Part shown: piece by piece, positions 1 through 11,535 of the stretch
Position numbering within the stretch: the first letter of the stretch is position 1
Layout of the letters: every line of letters begins with the position of its first letter
Assembly: GCA_026182355.1 (NCBI GenBank)
Contig: JAPFBL010000372.1
Location: forward strand, 236,001 to 300,000
Reading direction: 5' to 3'
Source of the DNA: Hermatobates lingyangjiaoensis
Taxonomy: Eukaryota; Arthropoda; Insecta; Hemiptera; Hermatobatidae
Length of the DNA: 64,000 bases
Made by a program: the position numbers and the translations under genes
The notes under the pieces: model-generated
Database searches by the model: none
What the model was told of the DNA's origin: nothing
The model's input: only the letters and a program-made list of their open reading frames with translations

Positions 1-225
1 AAGATTCCAATCTAGTCTACTAGTCTTGACTTTAGCACTGAAGATTCCAATCCATTATAGTGGTTTTGTCTTTGCCACTGAAGATTCCAATCTAGTCTAC
101 TGGTCTTGACTTTAGCACTGAAGATTCGAATTTACTGGTCTTGTTTTTGGCATTGAAGATTCCAATCTATCCCTAGTGGTCTTGTCTTTGGCACTGAAGA
201 TTCCAATCTATTAGTACTCTTCATT
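1..225. repeat. 40-bp tandem repeat, cut by the left window edge
   Basis: Units beginning AAGATTCCAATC recur at 1, 41 and 81, then as shorter diverged units to about 205-225. The first three units are 40 bp and nearly identical. The array probably continues to the left of the window. No coding potential seen. Confidence 0.9.
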
Positions 226-482
226 TTTCATGTGTTCAATGCAGCTTTCCTTGGACAGAAATGATATAAAGCTGTAGATATCAAGTCTTAAGCTTTGATG
301 ATTTTATAATTTTTTAAAAATTTTTAAAACTTAAGTAAATTTGTGTAAAGCAAAATGCATGAGTTCCAATATGGAATGGACCTTATATAGTTCCCAAATA
401 TCTAATATTGGTGTCACCTAACAAATGAACCACTCTTTTTGTACGTTCCTAGAACAGTAGTACTGAATGAATACGGTTGCTA

Positions 483-483
<1 letters not shown>
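226..483. other. Unannotated AT-rich spacer
   Basis: Nothing recognisable on either strand apart from A/T runs. Confidence 0.5.
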
Positions 484-558
<75 letters not shown>

Positions 559-760
559 TATGTGAGAGAGAGGGAGAGAGTGAGTGTGTGAGAAACAGAG
601 GATGAGTGAGTGAGAGAGATGGTATGCGAGAGAGAGTGAGTGTGTGTGAGAGAGAGGGATGTATGCGAGAGGAAGAGAAAGTATGCGAGAGAGAGATTGA
701 GTAAGTGAATGTGTGAGAGATAGAGGGAGTGACTATGAGAGAGGGGGGGTGAGTGAGTAA
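484..760. repeat. (GT)n-(GA)n compound microsatellite
   Basis: A pure GT run (about 484-503) passes into a pure GA run (to about 555), then imperfect GA/GTGA sequence to about 760. Ser/Leu/His-rich reading frames on the minus strand here are by-products of the dinucleotide repeat. Confidence 0.92.
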
Positions 761-799
761 GAGATAGGCAAATAAATACATTGTGATTCATGACTGTCA

Positions 800-1189
800 A
801 GTCATTGAAGTGAATGAAATCATATTCTTGTACATCTTATACTAGTGTTTCCAGTAATCATGACTTTAGTTTTCAGAGTTTTTATCTTAATTTCATTGTT
901 TTTACGCTTTAATATGAATAATAATAGTGAATAGTAAACGGTTTTTTTTTGTTTTTGTTTTGTCACGGTTCAGTTAAGTAATTATACACTAATGACAATG
1001 TGCATCCTGACCGTGTGTTGCTACGCTGAAAATAAAAACCTGCCAGTCATCCAGCTGTTACTAATTCTTATTTTATTAAAACAGCAGTATCACTTAGAAT
1101 TATTATTATTATTAATAATGGTCTCTTGCCACACATACCTTGTGAAAGCTAAAAAACACATGCATTTGCATTTAGTCTATAGTAGGTTA
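800..1189. other. Unannotated AT-rich spacer
   Basis: AT-rich sequence with a small (ATT)n stretch near 1101-1116. A reading frame at 992-1261 shows no recognisable domain and runs into a PLE-derived repeat, so I do not call it a gene. Confidence 0.4.
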
Positions 1190-1510
1190 TACAGACGAGT
1201 TCAAAATCGAAGAGGAATAACACAAAGAGTAAAGCAATACATTTACAAACTCAAATTTTAGGCCAATCCCTACAAATTTTCTTCTTTTCAGAAGATAAGA
1301 GAAAGGGAGATCAAGCACGTTGTTGACTCAACGTCTCCCTTACTTTTTTCTCCTGAAAACGGATTGTCCGTTTTCAAAATTTCAATTCGTAGATGTGTTT
1401 CTTTACTCTGTGTGTTACTATTCTTTGATTTTTAAAATCGTGTTGTGTCCAGTTTGGATCGTCTTTCTGTTTATCAAGTGTAGGTTATACATACATATAT
1501 ATATGTCTAA
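1190..1510. mobile_element. PLE-derived element, family Q, degraded
   Basis: The left arm carries the family Q block (ACTCAAATTTT...) on the minus sense. The right arm carries TTCTCCTGAAAACGG (about 1350) and the family tail GTCCAGTTTGGATCG ending in a TA-rich stretch near 1500. The same blocks recur at 11540, 23528, 39740 and 50915. The hammerhead-like core near 1352-1390 is worn (CTGAAAA, and no clean GAAA). Assignment is by similarity to the better copies. Confidence 0.5.
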
Positions 1511-1976
1511 TTTAAAGTTAAAACTCAGACTAATTCAGATTTTTTTTTTTTTTTTTAATAATTTGACACCACCTTGGACCTAGAGTTAACAAGATTTAAG
1601 AAAAGTTGTTCACACACGGTTACAAAGTTTGACGGTATCCCATAGTATATACACATATACACTTTCTATCTTTGAGTTGTTTTAAATATAATTATAAGCG
1701 ACCAAACAGAATATATAGTAAACTGTATTTAAAGTGTAGCATCAATGGAATGTTTGATTTCCATGTTCATGTATGTTATGTACTCCAATCCGTTTGCGTT
1801 ATTTGTTTTGATGTCTTTATCTGAGGTTGTTAGAGCCACCTTAAAGATATTTGACCTTGGCTATATTCGACCTATATAGCCGAGGTCAGTGTTCCAAGAC
1901 GAGGTATTCAGTATTGTGCGTTTACGTCTTATATTGAAACAATGGCTTTGTTACAGGTTTGGTGTTTGTGATAGTA
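1511..1976. other. Unannotated spacer
   Basis: AT-rich, with a poly-T run at about 1540-1556. No gene or repeat boundary recognised. Confidence 0.4.
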
Positions 1977-2129
1977 TTATTTACTACTCAGTATCTTAAT
2001 TAGTTTAAATTTTATCTCGTTTCTTCTTGCATAAATCATAATAATGATAAATGTCGTATAATAAGGAATAAATGTCCTAATTAGCTGTATACCCACTATG
2101 GCACCATCTAGTGTGATAAGAGACCTTTG

Positions 2130-2294
2130 TATATATATATTGGTATAAATAGGCAGCAGATCCTCTTTTAAAGAAGTACCATTAAAATTAACCGCAGTCT
2201 CGGCATTCACGATCTTAAGACTGAGAGATTCGATCCTACGAACTAACCTCCTGCTAACAGGGTTCAACTGGAAAAGGAGTTCGCCAAGTGACAT
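2130..2294 (-). pseudogene. Penelope-like element protein, N-terminal fragment
   Basis: Reading from the ATG at 2294 gives about 55 residues starting MSLGELLFQL and ending in LKEDLLPIYTNIYI, where the frame enters a (TA)n tract. The LLPxYTNI motif after a basic helical stretch (RRLVRRIESLSLKIVNAE) fits the conserved N-terminal region of PLE reverse transcriptases as I remember it. No RT or GIY-YIG nuclease domain follows. A near copy lies at 18445-18609 on the same strand, and related versions lie at 2931-3293, 15592-15885 and 40048-40222. This is a truncated transposon fragment, not a host gene. Confidence 0.6.
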
Positions 2295-2559
2295 GTTAAA
2301 TTAAAATCGATGACTCATGCTTAGTCATTGCTATAAATAGATTAAAAGGATAGTACAGGTTAATATAAAGAGAAGGTCAAAGGTCAATAATGAACAAGAA
2401 ACAAGCGGTTAGAATAAAAGAGTTGAAACGTTAACCGATGGTCGTCATCGTGGAAGAATCGCCTTCCACCCAGTTTTGAACGCACGCACCTCTTCCTCTT
2501 CCGTTCTACTCTCTTCGGATGGCTAACTACGGTTTGAAATATTAATCCAGTAAGTGTTC

Positions 2560-2912
2560 TTGTTCTTTATGTGTTCTTTTTCAAGTTATCCATCTGTACG
2601 ATTTGGACTTTATTACGTTTAGAAATTATATATATATATATTGTAAACAGGAAAACGACCCAAAAGGACAACAAACGTTTCATGATGAATCACAAACGCA
2701 GAACTAAGAGACTTACTGTCTCTAATTTTCGGTTGAACCGTCATCAGGAGAGTTGAGATAGGAGCTTCCGGTCTCCAACCGTCGCTTCACAAGTGCGCTT
2801 TGGTGTTCCTATCTCAACTCTCCTGATGACGGTTCAACCGAAAATTATACAGTAAGTCTGTTTGTTCCTTAGTTCTGTGTTTGTGATTCGTCGTGAAACG
2901 TATATATATATA
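2560..2912. mobile_element. PLE-derived inverted repeat, family S
   Basis: Two inverted arms meet in a GC-richer loop near 2765-2800 (CTCCAACCGTCGCTTC), and (TA)n stretches lie at about 2628-2641 and 2901-2913. Each arm has the family S hammerhead-like core. On the minus strand (about 2720-2753) it reads CTGATGA, C, a GGTT/AACC stem, then GAAA, the palindrome AATT and helix I TCTC/GAGA. On the plus strand (about 2817-2850) helix I is mutated. Better copies are at 60755 and 50686. Confidence 0.6.
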
Positions 2913-2930
2913 TATTAGTATAAGTGGGCA

Positions 2931-3095
2931 GCAAATCTTCTTGAAGACAAATGGAATTAAAGTATGCAGCAGCTTCTGCATTGACGACCTTTTTGCTGAT
3001 GGCCTCGATTTTTCTTACTATCATTCGGTGATGCTGAGGCAACTTCCATATATGCTGGGCCAGAGACATTGAGAAAACCAATATCAAACAAGATG
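2931..3095 (-). pseudogene. PLE N-terminal fragment (left arm of an inverted pair)
   Basis: The minus-strand frame reads MSLAQHIWKL, VRKIEAISKKVVNAEAAAYF and LQEDLLPTYTNIYI, then enters (TA)n at about 2901-2913. It is homologous to the fragment at 2130-2294 but only moderately similar, so it comes from a different subfamily. The same sequence returns inverted at 3148-3293, separated by about 50 bp. Confidence 0.6.
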
Positions 3096-3147
3096 ACCAA
3101 GGTGTGGTCGAAAGCTTGTTTCAACTCAGTGTTTTTGTGTTTCATTA

Positions 3148-3293
3148 AAATTGTTTGATATTGGTTTTCTCAATGTCTCTGGCCCAGCATATATGGAAGT
3201 TGCCTCAGCATCACCGAATGATAGTAAGAAAAATCGAGGCCATCAGCAAAAAGGTCGTCAATGCAGAAGCTGCTGCATACTTTAATTCCATAT
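3148..3293 (+). pseudogene. PLE N-terminal fragment (right arm of the inverted pair)
   Basis: The plus-strand frame from about 3171 reads MSLAQHIWKL through NAEAAAYFNSI, then breaks into the (TA)n tract at about 3291. It therefore stops about ten codons earlier than the left arm. Together the two arms form a palindrome of about 145 bp per arm. Confidence 0.6.
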
Positions 3294-3301
3294 ATATATA
3301 T

Positions 3302-3341
<40 letters not shown>
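3291..3341. repeat. (TA)n microsatellite
   Basis: About 50 bp of almost pure TA directly abutting the PLE N-terminal fragment. Confidence 0.95.
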
Positions 3342-3346
<5 letters not shown>

Positions 3347-3544
3347 ATGTTTTTTTTGTTTGAGGGCTAGATCTTGGAAATGAACTTCTTATTACGCCAA
3401 CGCTCTAATGTAGTTATACATCTTCATCACGGTTAGAAAACGTGATAAGGTTGTAATATTTTCAACAACACAACAAGAAATTCAATATGGACCACTATTA
3501 ACAACTTAAAAATATTTGTTTACAAATAAGATGAGTTTTGTAAA

Positions 3545-3775
3545 ACAGAAAATAACCCACAATATGAAATGGGGGGGAAAAGACCAAGATCTTTCAACCA
3601 TAACAGGCAGTCTTCGTCAGAGTAAAAAATCAAACTTTTTTTATTATTAGTAACTAACAGAGTCAGTTGGGTTTTTTGACTTTGACGAAGACCTCTTGTT
3701 ACGGTTGAAAGATCTTAGTCTTTTTTGCCATTTCATATTGTGGTTTGATCATTGATGTGTATATATGCCAGACCT
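3545..3775. mobile_element. PLE-derived inverted repeat, family P, diverged
   Basis: Arms read AATATGAAATGGG...AAGATCTTTCAACC (minus sense) and GGTTGAAAGATCTTAGTC...TTTCATATTGTGG (plus sense). Hammerhead-like cores are at about 3582-3624 (-) and 3677-3720 (+). The plus copy keeps TTGACGA, the GGTT side of stem II, GAAA and the AGATCT palindrome, but C3 is lost. Confidence 0.6.
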
Positions 3776-4349
3776 TTACATGGGATATTAGGAGAATAAT
3801 TTCTACAGTTTTAAGTTGGCCGACACCTCGTTAAATATGACTTTTATTATATATTGCAAGGAAGTCCTTATTACTTTTCAGAAGAAGTATAATATATATA
3901 TATATATAAAATATATAATATACAGGTATGACTTAGCGAATATGAGGTTCTCTACGAAATATAATATATTTATGCTTATGTTAAAATTTAAAAGATAGCT
4001 ATTTAGTTATTGTTACTTAGTTATCATATATTTGAAATTGTTTGAATTATTTTAACACACACCCTCTTAGTGGAAGAGACGTGCAACTCAACGCCTTTTT
4101 TATAAATTATTCCATGTTGGAATTAGCACAATGTTGCTGGACACATTAGAATTATTCAATGCTTTTACAATTTTTTTTTTTAGGTTTCCAATCAAATAGG
4201 TTATGAAATGTATCAAAAAATGTAAATGATATTATTGTTTATGAAGCTGGTTTTAATATTTTTTTTTTACAATTGAGGAAGTATTTCAAATCAAAGATAA
4301 GATAAGAGGTTTTGACGTTTAGTTGTTTTCTTATTTAAGTATAAGTCAA

Positions 4350-4515
4350 TGATGAAACCGCAATATGAAATGGGGAAAAAGGAGTAAGATCTTTTAACCG
4401 TAACAAGCGGTCTTCGTCAGAGTCAAAAACCCAACTGCTATGGTTGAAGGATCTTAATCTTGGTTTCCCATTTCGTCTTATGGTTTGATCATTGATTGTT
4501 ATTTCACATTTTATG
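4350..4515. mobile_element. PLE-derived inverted repeat, family P, right arm truncated
   Basis: The minus-strand core at about 4383-4424 keeps CTGACGA, ACCG/CGGT, the AGATCT palindrome and GACT helix I. The right arm starts at about 4437 inside stem II and has lost the CTGACGA half. The family border TGGTTTGATCATTGATTG is present at about 4481-4498. Confidence 0.6.
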
Positions 4516-4799
4516 TGAAATCTTTTTAAGTATAAGTATATTTAAAGAGTATTGAAGTGATAAGGCGTTTGTTGGCGCTTCGCCATATGAAGTGGAGTTA
4601 GTTTGATGTAATAGGATTTGTTATTTCAGAAGTTCGGAGGACTAGGTGGGAGGGTGATACATTTCCAACGGCTGAAACATGAGGATGATGGGAGCCAAAG
4701 CGCTGGTGCAAGCGTGAGTGTTGTGTTATTCGTGGTGCTAACCAAACTGTCTGAGTTGGGTGTACTTTAACAGCGTTGGTATAATCTCAAGTGTGCGAG

Positions 4800-7215
4800 T
4801 GTCTTATGTGTTATACAGGTAAGTAGATCATCGCTCACATTGGTATTCAAATTAGTGCCATGTGAGAGAACTTGCACTCAACACAATGTATGTGTATATG
4901 GAGTGGAGTGTGATGTGGTGCAGGTAAGTGCAAGTTCTCTCACATTGGTATGCATATTAGTAACATTTGAGAGAGCAATGTGTGTGAAAGTCATATGTGA
5001 GGTGAATCATTGTTCATATTGGTGCCATGTGATAGAACTTAATTGTGGATAACCCAGTGTAAATGACTGTCATGTTTCGAAATGAGTGGGGCTTTGCTTT
5101 TGTTGGTGTCACAGTCAGCGATGTTTTTGCACAATGTTATCAGGGGTTGTGTTATATTGTCTGATAAGTGGGACTCACACTTTCGTTGATACGATTATTG
5201 GTAGCATGTCGATGTTGTTCTTTGTGTTAAACACTCTTGTGTATATGTCTGAGTCACTTCTGCATGTAATCCGAGCTTTCAGCCTTGTGTATTTCAAGTA
5301 TACACATTGGTTGCATGTGAATTAGGTCCTTTGCACTCTACACACAATATGTGGCCGTTGTATGCTTTCGTTGATCACATTCGCTGATACTGTCGTTTCG
5401 TGACAAGTCGGCTTTGAAGCAATGTATGTGAGAATGCTGTGTTGCAGGTTGATATGTGAAGCTTTGCCCCTTGGTATGCACACTTGTTGATTTAAACGGA
5501 GTCCCTGGCACCAAACGCAATATGTTTTATATGTTTGTGGTATATTGATGACAATGAAGATTTTTATCCGCACATATGGATTTCAGTAAGGTTCACTAAT
5601 GGTTTTGTATTAGTGACAAAACACTGTTTATGAGTGAGTGTAGTTTGTTGCAATCAAGAGAGGGTACCTTTCGTTTGACATAAACTGGTGGGAGGTGAAT
5701 GGGGTTCTTTACGCTAATGGGGTTTATGCCGATGTGATGAGTAGGAAGTCGATGTGTCCACACTGCTAGTGTCTCAAAGAAGAGCTCCTTTGCACTGAAC
5801 ACTCTATCTGAGAGCGATAAATTGCGACATGGTGCTTTCGTTTGGTTATGATCATTGGTTGTTCATGAATGACGGTTGTTTAAATGCACACTGGTGGTGT
5901 TTGAGTGCGGTACTTGACTGACTGCATATGTTGCATTTAAGCAGACTTGGCTCTTGTCTATATGATCATGGATGATTTGAAAATGAATTTCCTTTGCTGG
6001 TATGATAGAGGTGATAAGCACAAAGCACTGTGTATGAGTCCGATGTATTGCTGTTAAGAGTTTGGATCTTGTTTTCCAGCCATGTTGGTTTTTAATGATT
6101 TTCGTCTGTATTCAGACTGATTGAAATTGTGCGCGACCTCCTTTGAGCAAAACACTATGTGTTAGAACGATGTGTTCCAGTTAAATGAGTTTGTTGTACA
6201 TTTTATGAGCATTTGGTGGTTTGTTAATGAAGTTCGTTTCTGCACACACACTGGTGTGAGGTATGTGTGAGGTCCTAAAGGCAAAAACATTATGTTTTTG
6301 AGCGATAAATGTTAAATGAGTTTGCTATAGTTTTTATGAGTGTTTGGTTAGTTTGTTAAAGTTTATTTCTACGCACACTGGTGAAGTGAACAAGGTCCTA
6401 AGGGCCAAAACTCTATGTATTAGAGTTTAGAGCTATGTGTTCCAGTTAAATGAGTTTGTTGTACATTTTATGAGCATTTGGTGGTTTGTTAATGAAGTTC
6501 GTTTCTGCACACACACTCGTGTGAGGTATGTGCGAGCTCCTAAAGGCCAAAACATTATGTTTCAGAGCGATAAATGTTAAATGAGTTTGCTATAGTTTTT
6601 ATGAGTGTTTGGTTAGTTTGTTAAAGTTTATTTCTACGCACACTGGTGAAGTGAACAAGGTCCTAAGGGCCAAAACACTATGTATTATAGTTTAGAGCGA
6701 TGTGTTCCAGTTAAATGAGTTTGTTGTAGATTTTATTATGAGCATTTGGTAGTTTGTTAATCAAGTTCGTTTCTTCACACACACTCGTGTGAGGTATGTA
6801 CGAGCTCCTAAAGGCCAAAACTTTATGTTTTAGAGCGATAAATGTTAAATGAGTTAGTTGTAGATTTTATGAGCGTTTGGTGGTTTGTTAAAGTTTATTT
6901 CTACGCACACTGGTGAAGTGAACAAGGTCCTAAGGGCCAAAACAGTATGTGTTAGAGTGATCTGTTTCAGTTAAATGAGTTTGCTATAGTTTTTATAAGC
7001 GTTTAGTGGTTTGTTAAAGTTCATTTCTACGCACCTGGTGATGTAAACAAGGTCCTAAGAGCCAAAACACTATGTGTTAGAGTGATGTGTTTCAGTTAAA
7101 TGAGTTTGCTATATTTTTTTGAGCATTTGTTGGTTTGTTAATGAAGTTCATTTCTACGCACACTGGTTGTGTGCGAGCAACATTCTTTGCACAAAACACT
7201 GTCTGAGTATGTTTA
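4800..7215. repeat. Diverged satellite, ~130-bp monomers
   Basis: Phrases such as CAGTTAAATGAGTTTG, CACACTGGTGAAGTG and GGTCCTAAGGGCCAAAAC recur. TTCCAG anchors at about 6175, 6440 and 6705 give a ~265-bp two-monomer period, and a final monomer step of ~125 bp occurs near 6965-7090. The left half (4800-5900) has only weak monomers (CCTTTGCACT...CACAATATG). Small frames in this stretch follow the repeat and are not called as genes. Confidence 0.75.
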
Positions 7216-7569
7216 TGGCTGTTACGTGCAGCTCGCAAGGCCCCCCCGCTATACGTAGTCATCTCTCAAGGCTGCCTTTCCGCGACCATCTCCTTCCTAA
7301 TTGGATTGCCACCTATCCTCGCAATTCTATTCCTCAGCTCCATTAGCGCGCGAATTGGATTTCTTCAAATAAATGCTCTAATTGTAATTGTATCCCCTTA
7401 GTCGTATCGAGTGTCAGAACCATTTCATCTTCATCATCTGGTCTCTCTTATTGCTGTGTCATTTTTCTACTGTATACTTCCTTAATTATCACTTCATAGC
7501 ACACACCGTCAAACCATTACAATCTCTGTCATATACATAAAAATGTTTGTAAAACAGTAAAATAAAAGT

Positions 7570-7579
7570 TGTTATATGG

Positions 7580-7612
<33 letters not shown>

Positions 7613-7730
7613 TCGTTATCAGCCTTTGGAGCGATTCACTTCTTTTCCTGAAGACGAGGACATCGAAATATAGTAGTGAGTTCAGTGATTTCCTTTCTAT
7701 GTGTTCTTTTTAAATTCTAGTTTATATATA
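7570..7730 (+). mobile_element. PLE-derived fragment, family U, between two (TA)n tracts
   Basis: (TA)n at about 7580-7609 is followed by GAGTCGTTATCAGCC and a core at 7644-7676 (CTGAAGA, C, a weak GA/TC stem II, GAAA, the ATAT palindrome), then a tail ending in (TA)n at 7725. The same sequence lies inverted at 50556-50685, and its tail alone lies at 18400-18450. Helix I cannot pair in this copy. Confidence 0.55.
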
Positions 7731-7744
7731 TATATATATATATT

Positions 7745-7930
7745 ATATATAGGTGTGTTATCTAATCAGGATTCGGTAAACTTTTCTAGGTTCAAAAATC
7801 AAACTCTCATCCCCCCCCCCCCCAAATTAACCGAATCCCGATTAGATAACACACCTATTCTATCAAACGTTCGATATATTATTGAATGTGTTATGTGTTA
7901 TATATATATATATATATATATATATGTAAA
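7745..7930. mobile_element. PLE-derived inverted repeat, family W, ribozyme replaced by poly-C
   Basis: The arms (GTGTGTTATCTAATC... and ...GATTAGATAACACACC) are the family W outer ends seen at 16137 and 59812. The central part that should carry the ribozyme is missing. In its place lies a run of 13 C at 7811-7823. (TA)n follows at about 7898. Confidence 0.6.
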
Positions 7931-8179
7931 TTCAAAATGTGTTTCTTGAGTATTTGGCTTACTCTTAATAATAAACTGACGTTTTTAATTTCGAAAAAAA
8001 TTGTTGGGCATTTTTCAAGTTTGGCTAAAAACTACGATTTTCAAGAAGCCTATTTTTGGTGAAACGTTGGCTTATAATCAGGAGGATTTAATTCTTTGGA
8101 CCCAGGTCTCAAGAAATCCATTTTGAATTTTAAGAATCAGTGGTAGAGAAGCTCTATCTATTATATATATATATATAAT

Positions 8180-9510
8180 CTGCAATATTCATAATAACAT
8201 TATAGTAATAGTGAAATAATTTATTTATCAGGAAAATTGAAATATATAACTTTGTTGTGAAACTGAAATTTGAACATATTTTGTAATTTTTCTTGAATCA
8301 GCGACTACTTCATGGGCTTTACTTTGCGTAAAAATTATTTCCCTGAATGTAATATTTAATAAATAATTATTAAATTATATTTATTAATTTTGGTATTTAT
8401 ATGGGTCCATTTGGTATATAGGTTATATACCAATTGGTATATAACATTATTATACCATTTGGTATTTGATGCTTGTCCATTTATTCATCACTGTTTAGCC
8501 ATCTCTATTCATCAGTTGTGATGCCATGTTCATGTTGGTATTTTAATTTTTTGATATATGTTTTTATTTTTTTAGTTAATAATTTTTCATTTGAAATCGC
8601 AAATATTTATTATTATCCAGAATGCCTTTTTTTTTTTAGGAATAATTTTTATTTCGTAATGTTAAGGAAATTAAATTATATTTTTAAAATATAATTACAT
8701 TTGTAATATAAACTACAACTGTAGTTTCTTCTTGCCCTATATTATTTGATGTGTAGTTTTATATATGATATCAAGCAAACTCGAGTTCGTTAATATTTAG
8801 AATTGGCTCGTCAGTATAAGTGTTTTTAGTGCCAGGTCAATGACCTTATTGCATAACTGCTTATTAGTCTTAAAAATGCTTGTTACCTCAAAGTTAACAT
8901 ATTAAAATACTGCATCTGTGGATTGCTCACGTTTGCAATTTTACCTACACTATTGACGAAATATGGTATTATACCGAGTCTGCAATTATCTAGGATTAAG
9001 TGTATTCTTAATGTTTTACTCCCGAGAAAAATGAAAGCGTGCTAAAATCTCAATGACCAATTTTTTTTTTATTTATTTATATATAACCACATGTGTTGAT
9101 TTAAAACAAAAAAATAAAGATAAAGATAACAAAAGAAGTTTGCTAAAAAGAATGGACATGTTCTTTTGAAAAGAGCCCTGTTCTAATCTTATCGGGGTTA
9201 CATACGAGTTGTAGATAAGGCACTGGTTGGTGCTTGGCATAACCTTGATAGCTGCCTCACTCACAGGGGTCTCCTGCTTTCAGCTAAAACAATATTTAAA
9301 TTCATTTAATGCTGAAAATAAAGAACCTTTCTTGGATTTAATAGGTGATTATTGAATAATACTATTAGTTTAGTTGTATGTCAAGTAATTAAGGCTTGGT
9401 AGGTAAAGGATGAAGTAATGTGCTGTTGACTGGAATTGTGATTATTTTGATGATGCCAGTTACGCATGAGAACTCAAAGCTCAGGTTTTTCTTCCTGCTG
9501 AGTTACATTT
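8180..9510. other. Unannotated AT-rich spacer
   Basis: Very AT-rich with short local inverted motifs (TTGGTATATA around 8410-8450). A GAAACGTTGGC block at about 8061 may be a worn family W/X scrap. No gene recognised. Confidence 0.4.
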
Positions 9511-9514
9511 AGTT

Positions 9515-9842
9515 AAGGAGACAGGTTAGCCTAGTGGAAACGTGCTCGCCTATGGACTGGTAGATCCGGGGTTCAATACCCATTCTGGTCCTCGATTTAT
9601 TCACACGAGAAGTGAATAAATGAGCACGTCATCTATCTTAGAGGACGTTAATCTGTCGGTGCTGAGCCTGTATGATGCAGGTATCCGTTAAAGAAACGTA
9701 CTCTAAAATAAACTTGAGTTACGCAAAATTGAAAACTAACTCCCAATGTAGTATAATGTTGATTGTGTGGTAAAAGCAAAGGGCCAATGTTCGGCTTATG
9801 TGTGTTCCTTGTAGGACTGCCTCTGCAACCTAACCTAACCTA
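9515..9842 (+). mobile_element. tRNA-derived SINE
   Basis: Head: A-box-like TTAGCCTAGTGG (about 9526) and B-box-like GGGTTCAATACC (about 9570) with tRNA-like spacing. Body: TCGATTTATTCAC...GAGGACGTTAATC...GAGCCTGTATGATG...CTTGAGTTACGC. The tail ends GCAACCTAACCTAACC. Four further copies share head, body and tail (12452, 25020, 31058, 63887), so this is an interspersed Pol III-type retroposon. Its autonomous partner is not visible. Confidence 0.85.
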
Positions 9843-10516
9843 GCTTTATTTAGTTGTTCAGGATTGAATGACGAAATATTAATGCATTCATCTTTAAAGT
9901 ACTCTGTACTAGACTTTCGTTCGTTAACACCTATTAGAGTTTATCCGGGCAGTGTCTGACCAAAAATTTGAGTCCTGATTGCCGAGAAATGAATCCCAAA
10001 CAAATCGCACAGCAGTTCAGGATCTCTCAGGATGTTGAGGAAATTCATTCGTTACCAAGGTGGCAGTCGAAAACCAGTTTCTTCTCTGACGATACTCTGA
10101 CATTACTTCAGATATTAAATAACGATAATATATAATTATCAATTGTTTCTTAATCACTGAAATAGTGTAAATAACTTGTTATGCAAGAACCATTTAGTCT
10201 GGAAAATCCTTTGGTTAGGTGTCAAAAATAACAAACAGAAAATTGTGGCTCTCATCTTTATTTGCTTTTGGCTCGCCGACTCCTGAGGAAAGAAATGTGA
10301 ATATTACGATTTTTGTTTAGTTTAAAAATCATCTTTCAACTGCCGGGAAGAGGATAAATTGATCAAGTACCGTGGATGAGTTCAGAAATTACTCTTACCG
10401 TATAGTTTTCCAAGTTTTAAAGGATTAATATAATTTTCTTTTTGAAAAAAAAGTTGAGAATTAAAAAGTGACCTTTGATTTCTTTTTGTGGAATTCATGA
10501 CTAGTCAGTTATTGTG
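9843..10516. other. Unannotated spacer
   Basis: No gene, repeat boundary or RNA gene recognised. Confidence 0.4.
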
Positions 10517-10950
10517 ACTACACATTAACGGACCTCGCATTTACGGACTTTGTGTTTTAAACTACGGAATTAAAGTGAATTCCCTGAGAAGGGAATGCAT
10601 AGGGAGTCCGCCTGGTAGAGTCTGATATACGAGTTCAAAATTGGCGAGTTCAGCGGTTCGAGTCTGTTTAGTCAGTGGGGTGTCCACTGTGTTGGGTTGG
10701 GTCCACAATAACCCAACCTTAATCAAGTTTTCTCTCCGACAACGTAAATATCTTCCTCATTACGGCACAATAACGTTTGCTTACTTGTTGGATACTGTTC
10801 ATGTCTGTTTATCATGTATACGGTACGTGTGTATCGCCTTAGTGCAGTGTTTTCTACTTTTTTACCTTTCTAGAGAAAAAACCTTCCCATGTATGGTCTT
10901 TAACGGACTATCTTCACCCTAATTAGTCCGTTAATTGGAGTTTCTACTGT
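10517..10950. mobile_element. Possible Tigger/pogo-like DNA transposon remnant
   Basis: The right end, read on the minus strand, begins TACAGTAGAAACTCC and then has TTAACGGAC, which resembles Tigger/pogo termini. The left end has TTAACGGACCTCGC at about 10527, but the inverted repeat is poor and the exact left border is unclear. Confidence 0.35.
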
Positions 10951-11535
10951 ATTGACAATGTAATGATGAAAACATAGGTTGTGATTATTTGATTGATACA
11001 AACTTGCAGTGGAGAAATCTCAACTGTATGTGCTCCCCCCTCCCCTTCGTACAAGTAACAGGAATCTAGACTTACCCAAATTACTTACAATGTGCACTGG
11101 AATTTTATTTAAGTGGAGCGAGTGAGGGAGAGGGGACCCTGTTATTACAGAAATAACGAAATCTAAACAAGAATGTCCAGCCTAGCTCAATCGCTCTGGA
11201 GCGAGGACTGGATGGAAGCGTAGTATTAATAAAGTACAATAATGAAACGAAAGATAAAAGAACAACGACGCAGGCAGTCAACCAAGAAGATAACAAATGT
11301 ATACTTTCGTTGTTTGCTTTTTGTTGTAAAACTTTGAAGAGTTTGAAAAACTTTATACTGTAATTGTAAAAAAATTACAATCAGGATTAACCCATTGTTT
11401 TAATGTAAAAAAAATTATAAAAAGAATACAATATTGCGAGTGGTACTTGGAAAGATGAAACTGTTATCAAAATACCAAAGTTAGTTCTCCCGAAAAAAGT
11501 TATATAAGATCCATATGTTTCTTTGTATATAAACG
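10951..11535. other. Unannotated spacer
   Basis: AT-rich with poly-A runs. No recognisable protein domain in any frame. Confidence 0.4.

Noticed and set aside
449..800. Ser/Leu/His-rich minus-strand frames
   Set aside because: Direct translation of the GT/GA microsatellite.
9526..9600. Genuine tRNA gene
   Set aside because: A and B boxes are present, but the acceptor stem is poor and the sequence continues into a body shared by five dispersed copies, as in a SINE.
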